Below are positions 55,319 through 63,973 of a stretch of 64,000 nt of DNA, in pieces. The position numbers and the translations under genes are program-made. The DNA comes from Streptococcus panodentis (GTDB lineage: Bacteria; Bacillota; Bacilli; Lactobacillales; Streptococcaceae), in contig NZ_QFAY01000011.1 of assembly GCF_017884005.1 (NCBI RefSeq), forward strand, positions 1 to 64,000. The letters are read 5' to 3'. Under the pieces are notes generated by a model. The model searched no databases. It worked only from the letters and a program-made list of their open reading frames with translations, and was not told the origin of the DNA. The stretch's first letter is position 1. Every line of letters starts with the position of its first letter.

Positions 55319-55879
55319 ATGGACAGAGACAGTATTCTGCGGCTTTTGGCTGCAGACCGGGACATGATGACCATCTTGCAGATCATAGCGGGGCTCGGTT
55401 TGCAGGACTGCTGGCTGACAGCTGGATCTGTGCGCAACTTCATCTGGAATGCTTTGTCCAATCGGCCGGCTTTTGATGCGGACACAGATGTGGATGTGAT
55501 TTTCTTTGATCCGGCAGTCTCATATGAAGAGACGATGAACATTGAAGAAGGGGTGAAAGAACAGTTTCCCCAGTATAAATGGGAAGTCAAAAATCAGGTC
55601 TATATGCATGTTCATAGTCCCGGAACGGTACCTTACAGGGATGCAAGAGATGCTATGAGCAAATACCCTGAGCGCTGCACAGCTGTCGGTCTGCGTCTGC
55701 GGACAAATGGGGAGCTGCAGCTGTTTGCGCCCTACGGTCTGGAGGATATCTTAAACTTTCAGGTGCGGCCAACGCCGCATTTTTTGGAAAATCCAGAACG
55801 CAGAGAACTCTATACTGCGCGTCTCAGCAAGAAAAACTGGCAGGAGAAGTGGCCTCGGCTGGAAATTGAGCGCCCTTAA
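55319..55879 (+). CDS. Nucleotidyltransferase-fold family protein (NTP_transf_6 type)
   Basis: 186 residues from the ATG at 55319 with AGAGGA; an ATG at 55295 lies before that site. The polymerase-beta-like core is seen in LTAGSVRNFIWNALSNRP and DADTDVDVIFFDP (the Asp pair), with VGLRLRTNGELQLFAPYGLED near the end. This family (YfbG/DUF925-like) has unknown targets. It overlaps the module only in position and is common on its own in bacteria, so I do not tie it to the toxin. Confidence 0.8.
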   Translation: MDRDSILRLLAADRDMMTILQIIAGLGLQDCWLTAGSVRNFIWNALSNRPAFDADTDVDVIFFDPAVSYEETMNIEEGVKEQFPQYKWEVKNQVYMHVHSPGTVPYRDARDAMSKYPERCTAVGLRLRTNGELQLFAPYGLEDILNFQVRPTPHFLENPERRELYTARLSKKNWQEKWPRLEIERP

Positions 55880-55917
55880 AATAAAAATTGGAAAAAAGAG
55901 TCAAAAACCTGAGTTGG

Positions 55918-56044
55918 TTTAAGGTTTCTTTAAGCTATGGATATTATACTATAAACAGTTAAGAAATTAACGACACTCCTAAAACTTTTTTCTTTTTTAA
56001 AAAATAATCTCCCTACAGAAAGCCGCCGTTAAGGTGGTTTTTTG
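55918..56044 (+). ncRNA. CiaR-dependent small RNA (csRNA), copy 3, with promoter
   Basis: A perfect CiaR box TTTAAG-N5-TTTAAG (55918-55923, 55929-55934), 10 nt, TATACT (55945-55950). The predicted RNA from about 55957 has a hairpin GTTAAG..TTAAC, a long pyrimidine-rich middle, the shared ATAATCTCCC core, and the terminator GCCGCC-GTTAA-GGTGGTTTTTT ending near 56044. It is diverged from copies 1 and 2 outside the core. Confidence 0.9.
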
Positions 56045-56163
56045 CTTGTCCTCAGACTTGGGAAACATCTCTGGCATGAATTTTCTACGGCAGGCAGCAA
56101 TCTGTAAACGATTGAGGGGCAGTTTTTGTCATTATTCTGTTATAATAGATAAGAGGTAGTTTT

Positions 56164-56586
56164 ATGAAGAAAATTGTATTTGTATGTCTGGGCAATATCT
56201 GCCGCAGTCCCATGGCTGAGTTTGTCATGAAGAGTCTGACAGACAGCCTGAAGATTGAAAGCCGGGCGACCTCTGACTGGGAGCACGGGAACCCCATCCA
56301 TCAGGGAACGCAGGCGATTTTTAGGAAATATGGCATTGCATATGACAGGGGCAAGACCTCTCAGCAGATTTCGGCTCGGGATTTTGCGGATTTTGACTGC
56401 ATTATCGGTATGGATGAGGCCAATATCCGCGATCTGAAACGAATGGCCCCGGCTGAATATCAGGATAAAATCTGCCAATTTGGCGAATCTGGTGTGCCAG
56501 ATCCTTGGTACACAGGAGATTTTGATGAAACGTATGAATTGGTTCTGGCGGGCTGCAGGCAGTGGCTGGAACGCTTAAATGGATAG
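56164..56586 (+). CDS. Low-molecular-weight protein-tyrosine phosphatase
   Basis: 140 residues. The P-loop CLGNICRS starts at Cys8 near the N-terminus, and the general acid Asp is in DPWYTGDF. The ribosome site is AGAGGTAG, with an extended -10 TGTTATAAT at 56138. The following MORN gene overlaps by 8 nt. In streptococci such enzymes affect tyrosine phosphorylation of capsule and other proteins. Confidence 0.93.
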   Translation: MKKIVFVCLGNICRSPMAEFVMKSLTDSLKIESRATSDWEHGNPIHQGTQAIFRKYGIAYDRGKTSQQISARDFADFDCIIGMDEANIRDLKRMAPAEYQDKICQFGESGVPDPWYTGDFDETYELVLAGCRQWLERLNG

Positions 56587-57004
56587 AAAAATGGATAGAG
56601 TAAAAGAATTTTACGATAAATACAAGGTTTATCTGACCCGTCCTAATCTGGAGCTGCTGGCAGTGACGGTCATCGTCCTGTCTGCCATCCTGGTCTTTAC
56701 CTCAGGGATTCCCGGAAAGGGAGTGCTGATGCTGGATCAGGGCAATATCAAGTATGACGGCACCTTGGTCCGCGGGAAAATGAACGGTCAGGGCACCGTC
56801 ACTTTTAAAAACGGAGACAGCTACAGCGGCAATTTTCGCAATGGTGTCTTTGAAGGCAAGGGGACCTTTACTTCGCAGTCCGGCTGGAAATATGAAGGGG
56901 ACTTCAGCGACGGTCAGGCGGACGGTCAAGGGAAGCTGACGACAGAAGGCAATGTCGTCTATGAAGGAACGTTTAAACAAGGAATTTATCAAAATGCGCA
57001 TTAA
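56579..57004 (+). CDS. MORN-repeat membrane protein
   Basis: 141 residues (start at 56579 or at the ATG at 56591). A short N-terminal cytoplasmic part, one membrane helix (about 24-44), then about four MORN repeats (GKMNGQGTVTFKNGDSYSGN, GVFEGKGTF, YEGDFSDGQADGQGKL). These are probably on the outer face and may bind lipids or proteins. It lies tightly between the phosphatase and the acyltransferase, overlapping the latter by 11 nt, so the three are one operon. Confidence 0.88.
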   Translation: MDRKMDRVKEFYDKYKVYLTRPNLELLAVTVIVLSAILVFTSGIPGKGVLMLDQGNIKYDGTLVRGKMNGQGTVTFKNGDSYSGNFRNGVFEGKGTFTSQSGWKYEGDFSDGQADGQGKLTTEGNVVYEGTFKQGIYQNAH

Positions 57005-58808
57005 ATGGTTTTCCCTGGTCAGAATTACAGGGCTGATGTTGGTTCTGCTGTATCATTACTTCCAGAGTGTTTTTCCTGGCGGTTTTATCGGCGTGGACAT
57101 TTTCTTTGCTTTTTCTGGCTTTTTGATTACTTCTCTGCTCATTGATGAATTTGCCAATAAAAAGAAAATTGACATCCGGGGCTTTCTCAGAAGGCGCTTC
57201 TACCGTATTGTACCGCCTTTGGTCTTTATGGTGCTGGTCATCATGCCGTTTACCCTTCTGATTCGCAAGGATTTTGTGGCTGGAATTGGGACGCAGATTG
57301 CGGCCGCCTTTGGCTTTGTGACCAATTTTTATGAAATGCTGTCAGGCGGAAGCTATGAAAGCCAGTTTGTGCAGCACCTGCTGATTCATACTTGGAGCTT
57401 GGCGCTGGAAATGCACTACTATATCCTCTGGGGACTGGCTGCTTGGGGACTGAGCAAGATGAGTAAGTCAACGGCTCAGTATCGCGGCCTGATTTCGCTG
57501 GTGTCGGCCGGTCTCTTTCTGATCAGTTTCGTATCTATGTTTGCTGGGGCTTTGACGACTAAAAATTACTCAGATATTTACTTTTCTACACTGACTCATG
57601 TCTTTCCTTTCTTTGCAGGGACTGTCCTAGCGACCCTGTCCGGAGTGGGCCATGTGGGGAATTCCTTTAAAAAATGGGAGGCCAAGGTCAGTCTGAAGCA
57701 GGCGCTGGCAGCCTTAGGCGGCAGTGTCGCCCTTCTCTTGCTGCTCAGTTTGTTCCTGAAATTTGACAGTCTCTGGACCTATCTCTTTGGCTTTTTGGCT
57801 TCGACCCTTTTGGCCTGTGTCATGATTGTGGCCAGCAGGATGCTGCATGATAAGCTGCCCAAGGTGTCAGAGCCGGGCTTTGTCACTGTCATCGCAGATA
57901 CCAGCTATGGTGTCTATCTCTTTCACTGGCCTTTCTATATCATCTTTACCCAGCTGATGAGCAATGGTCTGGCGGTCCTGCTGACAACCGTTCTCTCTCT
58001 GAGTCTGGCAGCCCTGTCTTTCTATATTTTGGAGCCGACCCTGGCGGGCCGTCAGCCGGTTATTATGGGGATTCAGATGGACCTGTCTGCTATCACCAAG
58101 CCCGTTTTTTGCAGCATGATTCCTCTGTCTTTCTTTATGCTTTTCATAGCCGCAACAGCTCCGACCGTCGGGGCCTTTGATGAGAGCTTGATTGTCAATG
58201 CGCTCAATCAGGCTGACAGCAAAATGCAGACCACCCGCAGTCAGGTCGATCAGTCCAAAGCGACTGAGTACAATGTGACAGAAGGCGTTACCCTGATTGG
58301 TGATTCGGTCACGCTGCGCTCCAGAGAGTATCTGGAGCAGGTGATTCCGGGAGTGCAGCTGGATGCTCTGGTCAGCCGGACGCTGGCTTCCGGCCTGGAG
58401 GTCTTCCAAAATGATATTGCCAATCGCGTGCTGTTAAAGCAGGCAGTGCTGGCTTTGGGGACCAATCCGGTAGACAACTATGAAGACCTGCTCAACCAGT
58501 ATGTAGAAGCCCTGCCTAAGGGGCATCAGCTCATCCTAATCACGCCTTATGACGGCCGCAGCGCCGGGGATGAAAACAGCCTGCCGGTCAAGGTCCGCCA
58601 TTATGAGCTGGAACTGGCCAAGAAGTATGATTATGTCTATGTGGCCGACTGGTATCAGACCGCCCTGGACAATCCGCAGATTTGGGCTGGAACGGATGCC
58701 GTCCACTATGGCTCAGATGCTGACTCCATGGCCGAAGGGGGCCTCCTCTATGCCAATACTCTCAAGCAAGCCATAGACCAGGCTAACTCTGGCAATGTGA
58801 AACCATAA
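56994..58808 (+). CDS. OatA-like cell-surface O-acyltransferase
   Basis: 604 residues from the ATG at 56994 with AAGGAA. About ten or eleven membrane helices form the acyltransferase-3 domain (LLYHYFQSVFPGGFIGVDIF, FLRRRFYRIVPPL, HTWSLALEMHYYI). A C-terminal extracellular SGNH-like esterase domain from about residue 435 has LIGDSVTLRS and a distal Asp-His in GTDAVHYG. This two-part build matches OatA, which O-acetylates MurNAc and gives lysozyme resistance. Confidence 0.9.
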   Translation: MRIKWFSLVRITGLMLVLLYHYFQSVFPGGFIGVDIFFAFSGFLITSLLIDEFANKKKIDIRGFLRRRFYRIVPPLVFMVLVIMPFTLLIRKDFVAGIGTQIAAAFGFVTNFYEMLSGGSYESQFVQHLLIHTWSLALEMHYYILWGLAAWGLSKMSKSTAQYRGLISLVSAGLFLISFVSMFAGALTTKNYSDIYFSTLTHVFPFFAGTVLATLSGVGHVGNSFKKWEAKVSLKQALAALGGSVALLLLLSLFLKFDSLWTYLFGFLASTLLACVMIVASRMLHDKLPKVSEPGFVTVIADTSYGVYLFHWPFYIIFTQLMSNGLAVLLTTVLSLSLAALSFYILEPTLAGRQPVIMGIQMDLSAITKPVFCSMIPLSFFMLFIAATAPTVGAFDESLIVNALNQADSKMQTTRSQVDQSKATEYNVTEGVTLIGDSVTLRSREYLEQVIPGVQLDALVSRTLASGLEVFQNDIANRVLLKQAVLALGTNPVDNYEDLLNQYVEALPKGHQLILITPYDGRSAGDENSLPVKVRHYELELAKKYDYVYVADWYQTALDNPQIWAGTDAVHYGSDADSMAEGGLLYANTLKQAIDQANSGNVKP

Positions 58809-58813
58809 ATACC

Positions 58814-58835
58814 AGCCCGGCTCGTCCGGGTTTTT
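58814..58835 (+). terminator. Terminator of the phosphatase-MORN-acyltransferase operon
   Basis: CCCGG, loop CTCGT, CCGGG, then TTTTTT. Confidence 0.88.
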
Positions 58836-58847
58836 TAAAGGAAACAA

Positions 58848-59060
58848 AAGAAAGCGCTTACACATCTCACATGAAAGCAAGAGTATGTGAAATATCAAAA
58901 AGTCAAAATATTTTTTCACAAAGATTCTAAGAATAGTCTGTAGAATCAGGGTTTTGTTAAATCATTCACAAATAAAAGCAAAAAAGTTTGTGAATGTTAG
59001 CTGAAAGTGTTTACAAAAGAAAAAGAATAGGTTATAATAAAATTGTGAAATATTTAACAA
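58848..59060 (+). promoter_or_regulatory. adhE control region: cre sites, Rex sites and promoter
   Basis: TTTACA (59010-59015), 17 nt, TATAAT (59033-59038) is the promoter. TGAAAGTGTTTACA (59002-59015), a cre-like site, covers the -35; AGAAAGCGCTTACA (58848-58861) is a second cre. TTGTGAAATATTTAACAA (59043-59060) covers the start point and matches the Rex operator TTGTGAAWWWWTTCACAA with one mismatch; TTGTTAAATCATTCACAA (58954-58971) is another. The pattern predicts redox (NADH/NAD) and carbon control of adhE. Confidence 0.82.
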
Positions 59061-59109
59061 AGGCTGGGTTTCTTCGCCTAACCTTAAGCAAAACCTTTGG
59101 AGGAACAGA

Positions 59110-61764
59110 ATGGCTGAAAAGAAGAAAACTGTAGAACAAGAAGACAAGGCTTTGGCAGCGCAAAAGCATGTCGATGAATTGGTGCAAAAAGGTCTGACAG
59201 CACTGGAAGAAATGAGAAAGCTGGATCAGGAGCAGGTAGACTACATCGTAGCCAAGGCTTCTGTAGCAGCTCTGGATGCCCACGGCGAGCTGGCCCTGCA
59301 CGCTTATGAGGAAACGGGCCGCGGGGTCTTTGAAGATAAGGCGACCAAAAATCTCTTTGCCTGCGAGCATGTGGTCAACAATATGCGCCACACCAAAACC
59401 GTCGGCGTTATTTCTGAAGACGACGTGACGGGTCTGACCTTGATTGCAGAGCCGGTCGGCGTTGTCTGCGGAATCACACCAACAACCAACCCGACATCGA
59501 CAGCGATTTTTAAATCTTTGATTGCTCTCAAAACGCGCAATCCAATCATCTTTGCTTTCCATCCATCTGCTCAGGAATCCTCTGCTCATGCGGCTCAGAT
59601 TGTCCGCGATGCAGCTGTTGCGGCAGGTGCGCCTGAAAACTGTGTGCAGTGGATTACAGAGCCCTCTATGGAAGCGACTTCTGCCCTCATGAACCACGAA
59701 GGCATTGCGACGATTCTTGCGACTGGCGGAAATGCTATGGTGAAGGCCGCTTACTCCTGCGGCAAGCCGGCTCTGGGCGTCGGTGCAGGAAATGTGCCGG
59801 CCTATGTCGAAAAATCAGCCAATATCCGTCAGGCGGCTCACGACATTGTCATGTCCAAGTCCTTTGACAATGGGATGGTCTGTGCCTCTGAGCAGGCGGT
59901 TATCATCGATAAGGAAGTTTACGATGAGTTTGTCGAAGAATTCAAATCCTACCACACCTACTTTGTCAATAAGAAAGAAAAAGCCCTGCTGGAAGAATTC
60001 TGCTTCGGTGCTAAAGCCAACAGCAAAAACTGTGCCGGCGCCAAGCTCAATCCGAATATTGTCGGAAAATCAGCTGTCTGGATTGCGGAGCAGGCCGGCT
60101 TTACCGTGCCAGAAGATACCAACATTCTAGCGGCAGAGTGTAAGGAAGTGGGCGAGAAAGAGCCGCTGACGCGTGAAAAACTGTCACCGGTCATCGCTGT
60201 GCTCAAGTCTGAAAACCGCGAAGACGGTGTCGAAAAAGCCCGCCAGATGGTCGAATTCCACGGTCTGGGCCACTCAGCTGCCATCCATACGGCAGACGAA
60301 GCATTGACCAAAGAATTTGGGAAAGCTGTCAAAGCCATTCGTGTGATCTGCAATTCTCCTTCTACTTTTGGCGGTATCGGTGATGTTTACAATGCCTTTC
60401 TGCCGTCACTGACTCTGGGCTGCGGCTCTTACGGACGCAATTCAGTCGGTGACAATGTCAGTGCTGTCAATCTCTTGAACATCAAAAAAGTAGGAAGACG
60501 TAGAAATAATATGCAATGGATGAAACTCCCTTCAAAAACATACTTCGAGCGCGACTCTATCCAGTATTTGCAAAAATGCCGGGATGTGGAACGCGTCATG
60601 ATTGTCACTGACCACGCCATGGTGGAGCTGGGCTTCTTGGACCGTGTCATTGAGCAGTTAGATCTGCGCCGCAACAAGGTGACCTATCAAATCTTTGCGG
60701 ATGTGGAGCCGGATCCAGATATTACGACGGTCAATCGGGGTACGGAGCTTATGCGGGCCTTTAAGCCGGATACCATCATCGCTCTGGGCGGCGGCTCTCC
60801 TATGGATGCAGCCAAGGTGATGTGGCTCTTCTACGAGCAGCCTGAAGTGGACTTCCATGACTTGGTTCAGAAATTCATGGATATCCGCAAGCGGGCCTTC
60901 AAGTTCCCGCTGCTGGGCAAGCATACGAAGTTTATTGCCATTCCGACCACTTCCGGTACAGGTTCAGAAGTGACACCGTTTGCCGTGATTTCTGACAAGG
61001 CTAATAACCGCAAGTACCCAATCGCGGACTACTCTCTGACTCCGACAGTAGCCATTGTAGACCCGGCTTTGGTCCTGACTGTTCCGGGATTTGTCGCAGC
61101 CGATACCGGTATGGACGTGCTGACCCACGCGACAGAAGCTTATGTGTCTCAGATGGCCAGCGATTATACAGACGGTCTGGCTCTGCAGGCAATTAAGCTG
61201 GTCTTTGAAAATCTGGAAAGTTCTGTCAAGAATGCGGATTTCCACTCTCGCGAGAAGATGCACAATGCTTCTACGATTGCCGGTATGGCCTTTGCCAATG
61301 CCTTCTTGGGCATTTCCCACTCTATGGCCCATAAGATCGGTGCACAGTTCCACACCATCCATGGCCGTACCAATGCTATCTTGCTGCCGTATGTCATCCG
61401 CTACAACGGAACCCGTCCGTCTAAGACGGCAACCTGGCCTAAGTACAACTACTACCGTGCGGATGAGAAATACCAAGACATCGCCCGTATGCTGGGGCTG
61501 CCGGCTTCTACTCCAGAAGAAGCGGTTGAATCCTATGCTAAGGCAGTCTACGACTTGGGTGAACGCGTCGGTATCGAGATGAACTTCAAGGCACAAGGCA
61601 TCGATGAGAAAGAATGGAAAGAACATTCCCGTGAATTGGCCTTCCTTGCCTATGAAGACCAATGTTCCCCAGCCAACCCACGCCTGCCGATGGTGGACCA
61701 CATGCAGGAAATCATCGAAGATGCCTACTATGGCTACAAGGAACGCCCAGGACGCCGCAAATAA
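59110..61764 (+). CDS. adhE: Bifunctional acetaldehyde-CoA/alcohol dehydrogenase
   Basis: 884 residues with a GGAGG site. The N-terminal CoA-acylating aldehyde dehydrogenase turns acetyl-CoA to acetaldehyde; its Cys is in DNGMVCASEQAVI near residue 257. A linker leads to the C-terminal iron alcohol dehydrogenase (GGGSPMDAAKVMW, iron-binding HSMAHKIGAQFHTIHG). It reoxidises two NADH per acetyl-CoA in mixed-acid fermentation and forms spirosomes. Rex and CcpA sites lie upstream. Confidence 0.97.
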   Translation: MAEKKKTVEQEDKALAAQKHVDELVQKGLTALEEMRKLDQEQVDYIVAKASVAALDAHGELALHAYEETGRGVFEDKATKNLFACEHVVNNMRHTKTVGVISEDDVTGLTLIAEPVGVVCGITPTTNPTSTAIFKSLIALKTRNPIIFAFHPSAQESSAHAAQIVRDAAVAAGAPENCVQWITEPSMEATSALMNHEGIATILATGGNAMVKAAYSCGKPALGVGAGNVPAYVEKSANIRQAAHDIVMSKSFDNGMVCASEQAVIIDKEVYDEFVEEFKSYHTYFVNKKEKALLEEFCFGAKANSKNCAGAKLNPNIVGKSAVWIAEQAGFTVPEDTNILAAECKEVGEKEPLTREKLSPVIAVLKSENREDGVEKARQMVEFHGLGHSAAIHTADEALTKEFGKAVKAIRVICNSPSTFGGIGDVYNAFLPSLTLGCGSYGRNSVGDNVSAVNLLNIKKVGRRRNNMQWMKLPSKTYFERDSIQYLQKCRDVERVMIVTDHAMVELGFLDRVIEQLDLRRNKVTYQIFADVEPDPDITTVNRGTELMRAFKPDTIIALGGGSPMDAAKVMWLFYEQPEVDFHDLVQKFMDIRKRAFKFPLLGKHTKFIAIPTTSGTGSEVTPFAVISDKANNRKYPIADYSLTPTVAIVDPALVLTVPGFVAADTGMDVLTHATEAYVSQMASDYTDGLALQAIKLVFENLESSVKNADFHSREKMHNASTIAGMAFANAFLGISHSMAHKIGAQFHTIHGRTNAILLPYVIRYNGTRPSKTATWPKYNYYRADEKYQDIARMLGLPASTPEEAVESYAKAVYDLGERVGIEMNFKAQGIDEKEWKEHSRELAFLAYEDQCSPANPRLPMVDHMQEIIEDAYYGYKERPGRRK

Positions 61765-61806
61765 GCAGCCAGACTCCTGAATTAGCAATAAGACAGTTTG
61801 TCGGTC

Positions 61807-61835
61807 ATCCCCTGCCATTTGACAGGGGATTTTTC
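61807..61835 (+). terminator. adhE terminator
   Basis: ATCCCCTG, loop CCATTTGA, CAGGGGAT, then TTTTTC. Confidence 0.9.
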
Positions 61836-61842
61836 TAGGTCT

Positions 61843-62180
61843 CTTAGCAAGGCAAGACCTTTGGTCGAAGCCGAGCTTAGAGACCTTGATGCTGAGGAAC
61901 GCAGCGACGTGAGCGCTATGCTCTTAACGAAACAAGTGCTGTGCACGCAGTTGAGTCCTAGAGCAGTGGATGCAGTTTTGTCCGTTAGGACAAAAGCTGT
62001 ACACCTTGAAGAAACACTTAGCAAGGCAAGACCTTTGGTCGAAGCCGAGCTTAGAGACCTTGATGCTGAGGAATCCAGTGACGTGAGTGCTGTGCTCTTA
62101 ACGAAACAAGTGCTGCGCACGCAGTTGAGTCCTAGAGCAGTGGATGCAGTTTTGTCCTTTAGGACAAAAGCTGTAAGCCG
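61843..62180 (+). repeat. 174 bp tandem repeat, two copies
   Basis: Copy 1 is 61843-62016 and copy 2 62017 to about 62180. Both run from CTTAGCAAGGCAAGACC to a hairpin TTTTGTCC-N4-GGACAAAA followed by GCTGTA. The unit is 174 bp, exactly 58 codons, so one frame stays open through both copies (61798-62199). There is no ribosome site or database-like domain in it, so I list it as a repeat rather than a gene. Confidence 0.88.
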
Positions 62181-62247
62181 TCCAGCTACTTGTGATTGAC
62201 TGGGACTTTATGCTAAGATAGGAGGAGAATGAAAAAAGGAGAGCAAT

Positions 62248-62928
62248 GTGATTTTCTTATCTTTGTGGGCAGGCTTGCTGAGTGGTCTTTGTTGGCTGCT
62301 GGGGGATATTCTGCTGGTGGGCTTTGAGGTAGATCGAGAACGCTACGGCTCCTTTGTGGCTGGCAGTCAGATTGGCAATCAGGATATGGCCCTGCTCATG
62401 CTGCCGGGCTCTGTCAAGCGGCTGCGCTTTGGGGCATTAATCGCTCATTTTTCCATTCCCCTCATGCTGGCTTCGCTCTATGGTCTCTTCCGGCTGGCTC
62501 ATGAGGGCTTTTGGTCCTGGCTGGCTGTCGGGATTCTGGGTCTTGCTTTTGCCCTGTCGCCGCTGGCCCATGCAGCCTTTTACTACGTGGGCATTATCAG
62601 CAAATCGGCTTATGAGCGCAGTGCTGGCGGCCCCTGCTCGGAGGTGGACAGCCGGCTCATCAATGAAGCAGTTTTTGTGCTGGATATCACTTGGCGGACA
62701 GCGGTGGGGCTGACGGCTTTGGGCTGGCTGCTTTATTCCTGTCTGATTTTTACCGGACAGACAGCCCTGCCGGTCTATTTTGGTCTGCTGACGCCGCTCT
62801 TTGGCAGCCCCATGGCTCTCCTCATTGTTGAAAAACTGCGGATTGGCCGGCCCTATCTGAACGGTGCGGGGCTGAATATAGGTCTCAGTCTCTTCTATTT
62901 CTTGCTCCTGCTTCATCTGGCTTTCTAG
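62248..62928 (+). CDS. Polytopic membrane protein (DUF6796-like)
   Basis: 226 residues from a GTG start with AAGGAG; the overlapping ATG reads straight into a stop. Six or seven membrane helices, with SLWAGLLSGLCWLLGDILLV first and a PLAHAAFYYVGIISK segment in the middle. It resembles the uncharacterised DUF6796 family. Its function is unknown and it is alone between the adhE repeats and a pseudogene. Confidence 0.75.
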   Translation: MIFLSLWAGLLSGLCWLLGDILLVGFEVDRERYGSFVAGSQIGNQDMALLMLPGSVKRLRFGALIAHFSIPLMLASLYGLFRLAHEGFWSWLAVGILGLAFALSPLAHAAFYYVGIISKSAYERSAGGPCSEVDSRLINEAVFVLDITWRTAVGLTALGWLLYSCLIFTGQTALPVYFGLLTPLFGSPMALLIVEKLRIGRPYLNGAGLNIGLSLFYFLLLLHLAF

Positions 62929-63052
62929 TCAGTTCGTTAAATTTTAGAAAAAGATAATTTTATATATTAACCTATTGAAAAAATCTTCCTTCTATGATAT
63001 GATGAAAGAGGTTTCAAGAATCGTTGGGAGGAAGAGACCTGAAAACCCTACT

Positions 63053-63695
63053 TTGCTTAAAGAAATGCGACACTACCGAGAAAGAGATGAAATGCCTGAC
63101 GATTTTGATACCTTTTGGATAAGCATGTAGCGGGAGCAGAGGGATCTTAGGATTATCCGTTGCGGAAAAGGATTTTCAGATTGCTGATGCGACTTGCTAG
63201 GAGCTCATCTTCAAGTCTGGAAATGGCGAACAGCTCTATGCCAAGCTCGTCGTGCCTAAGTTGGCGGAGAACGTTCCGGTGCTGTTTCATTTCCATGCTA
63301 GATGGGGCAGAGCTGGGACTGGGCCGATATGCTGGGCTAGACGGCAGCAGGCTGGGGCGTGTATCGATGGATGTTCGCAGGCAGTCAGGCCACTCGCTGG
63401 ACGGTGACAGGTCGGTCCGTGGCAATACTGTGAAAGGCCGTATTATTCGCGGGGTGCTGGATGGACCAGACTATCTTTTTTTCAAAGCTGTCTATCTGGA
63501 TGTGTACAGCCTGGCCGAGCTCATGCTTGGTCTGGACTTTGCGGATAAAAACCGCCTGCCTATTTTGGCGGCTCACAGGGCGGAGCTTTGGCTTAGTCGG
63601 AGAAAAGGAGTACCCTCTCCTGCCTGAAGGAGCGTGAGGCTGTGAATGCCCACATCAGTGATACAGTCTATAACTGGCTCTGCGGAATGCAATAA
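63053..63695 (+). pseudogene. Decayed cephalosporin-C deacetylase/acetylxylan esterase gene
   Basis: Family pieces appear in three frames. LLKEMRHYRERDEMPDDFDT opens at 63053 and stops at 63128. The MDVRRQSGHS, GNTVKGRIIRGVLDGPDYLF and DVYSLAELM segment runs within 63366-63540. GGSQGGAL, with the catalytic Ser, sits in a third frame at 63567-63590 and ends at a TAG. A C-terminal-like SDTVYNWLCGMQ ends at the TAA at 63693, with roughly 100 residues missing between. Intact members are about 320 residues and deacetylate sugars or antibiotics. Several frameshifts and a deletion have killed it. Confidence 0.82.
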
Positions 63696-63752
63696 TAAGA
63701 GCTTTCTTCATTTCGGGTTTTGAATCCGACCGTTAATATTCGTTCCCCCTTT

Positions 63753-63780
63753 GGGGCTGGGCTAAGGCCTGGCCCCTTTT
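63753..63780 (+). terminator. Terminator after the deacetylase pseudogene
   Basis: GGGGC-TG-GGC, loop TAAG, GCC-TG-GCCCC, then TTTT. Confidence 0.75.
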
Positions 63781-63897
63781 ACTGTCTGGTTTTGAGAGTC
63801 TGATTTTTTTTCAACATAGCGGCTGTCCTGAAACTACTTTCAGGATTTTATTTGTTTTTTGCAAATTTGGAAACTAAAATCTAAATTTCAGAAGTTA

Positions 63898-63926
63898 TTG
63901 AAAGCGCTTTAAAAATTGGATATAAT
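63898..63926 (+). promoter_or_regulatory. Promoter with overlapping cre for the gene at the window end
   Basis: TTGAAA (63898-63903), 17 nt, TATAAT (63921-63926). TGAAAGCGCTTTAA (63899-63912), one base from the cre consensus, covers the -35. Confidence 0.8.
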
Positions 63927-63973
63927 GACATTATAAAAATCGCGGAGAATAAATAGAAAAGGAGAGATTGTCC

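Noticed and set aside
61798..62199. 133-codon frame across the 174 bp repeats
   Set aside because: Begins in the adhE terminator with no ribosome site; openness follows from the unit being a multiple of three.
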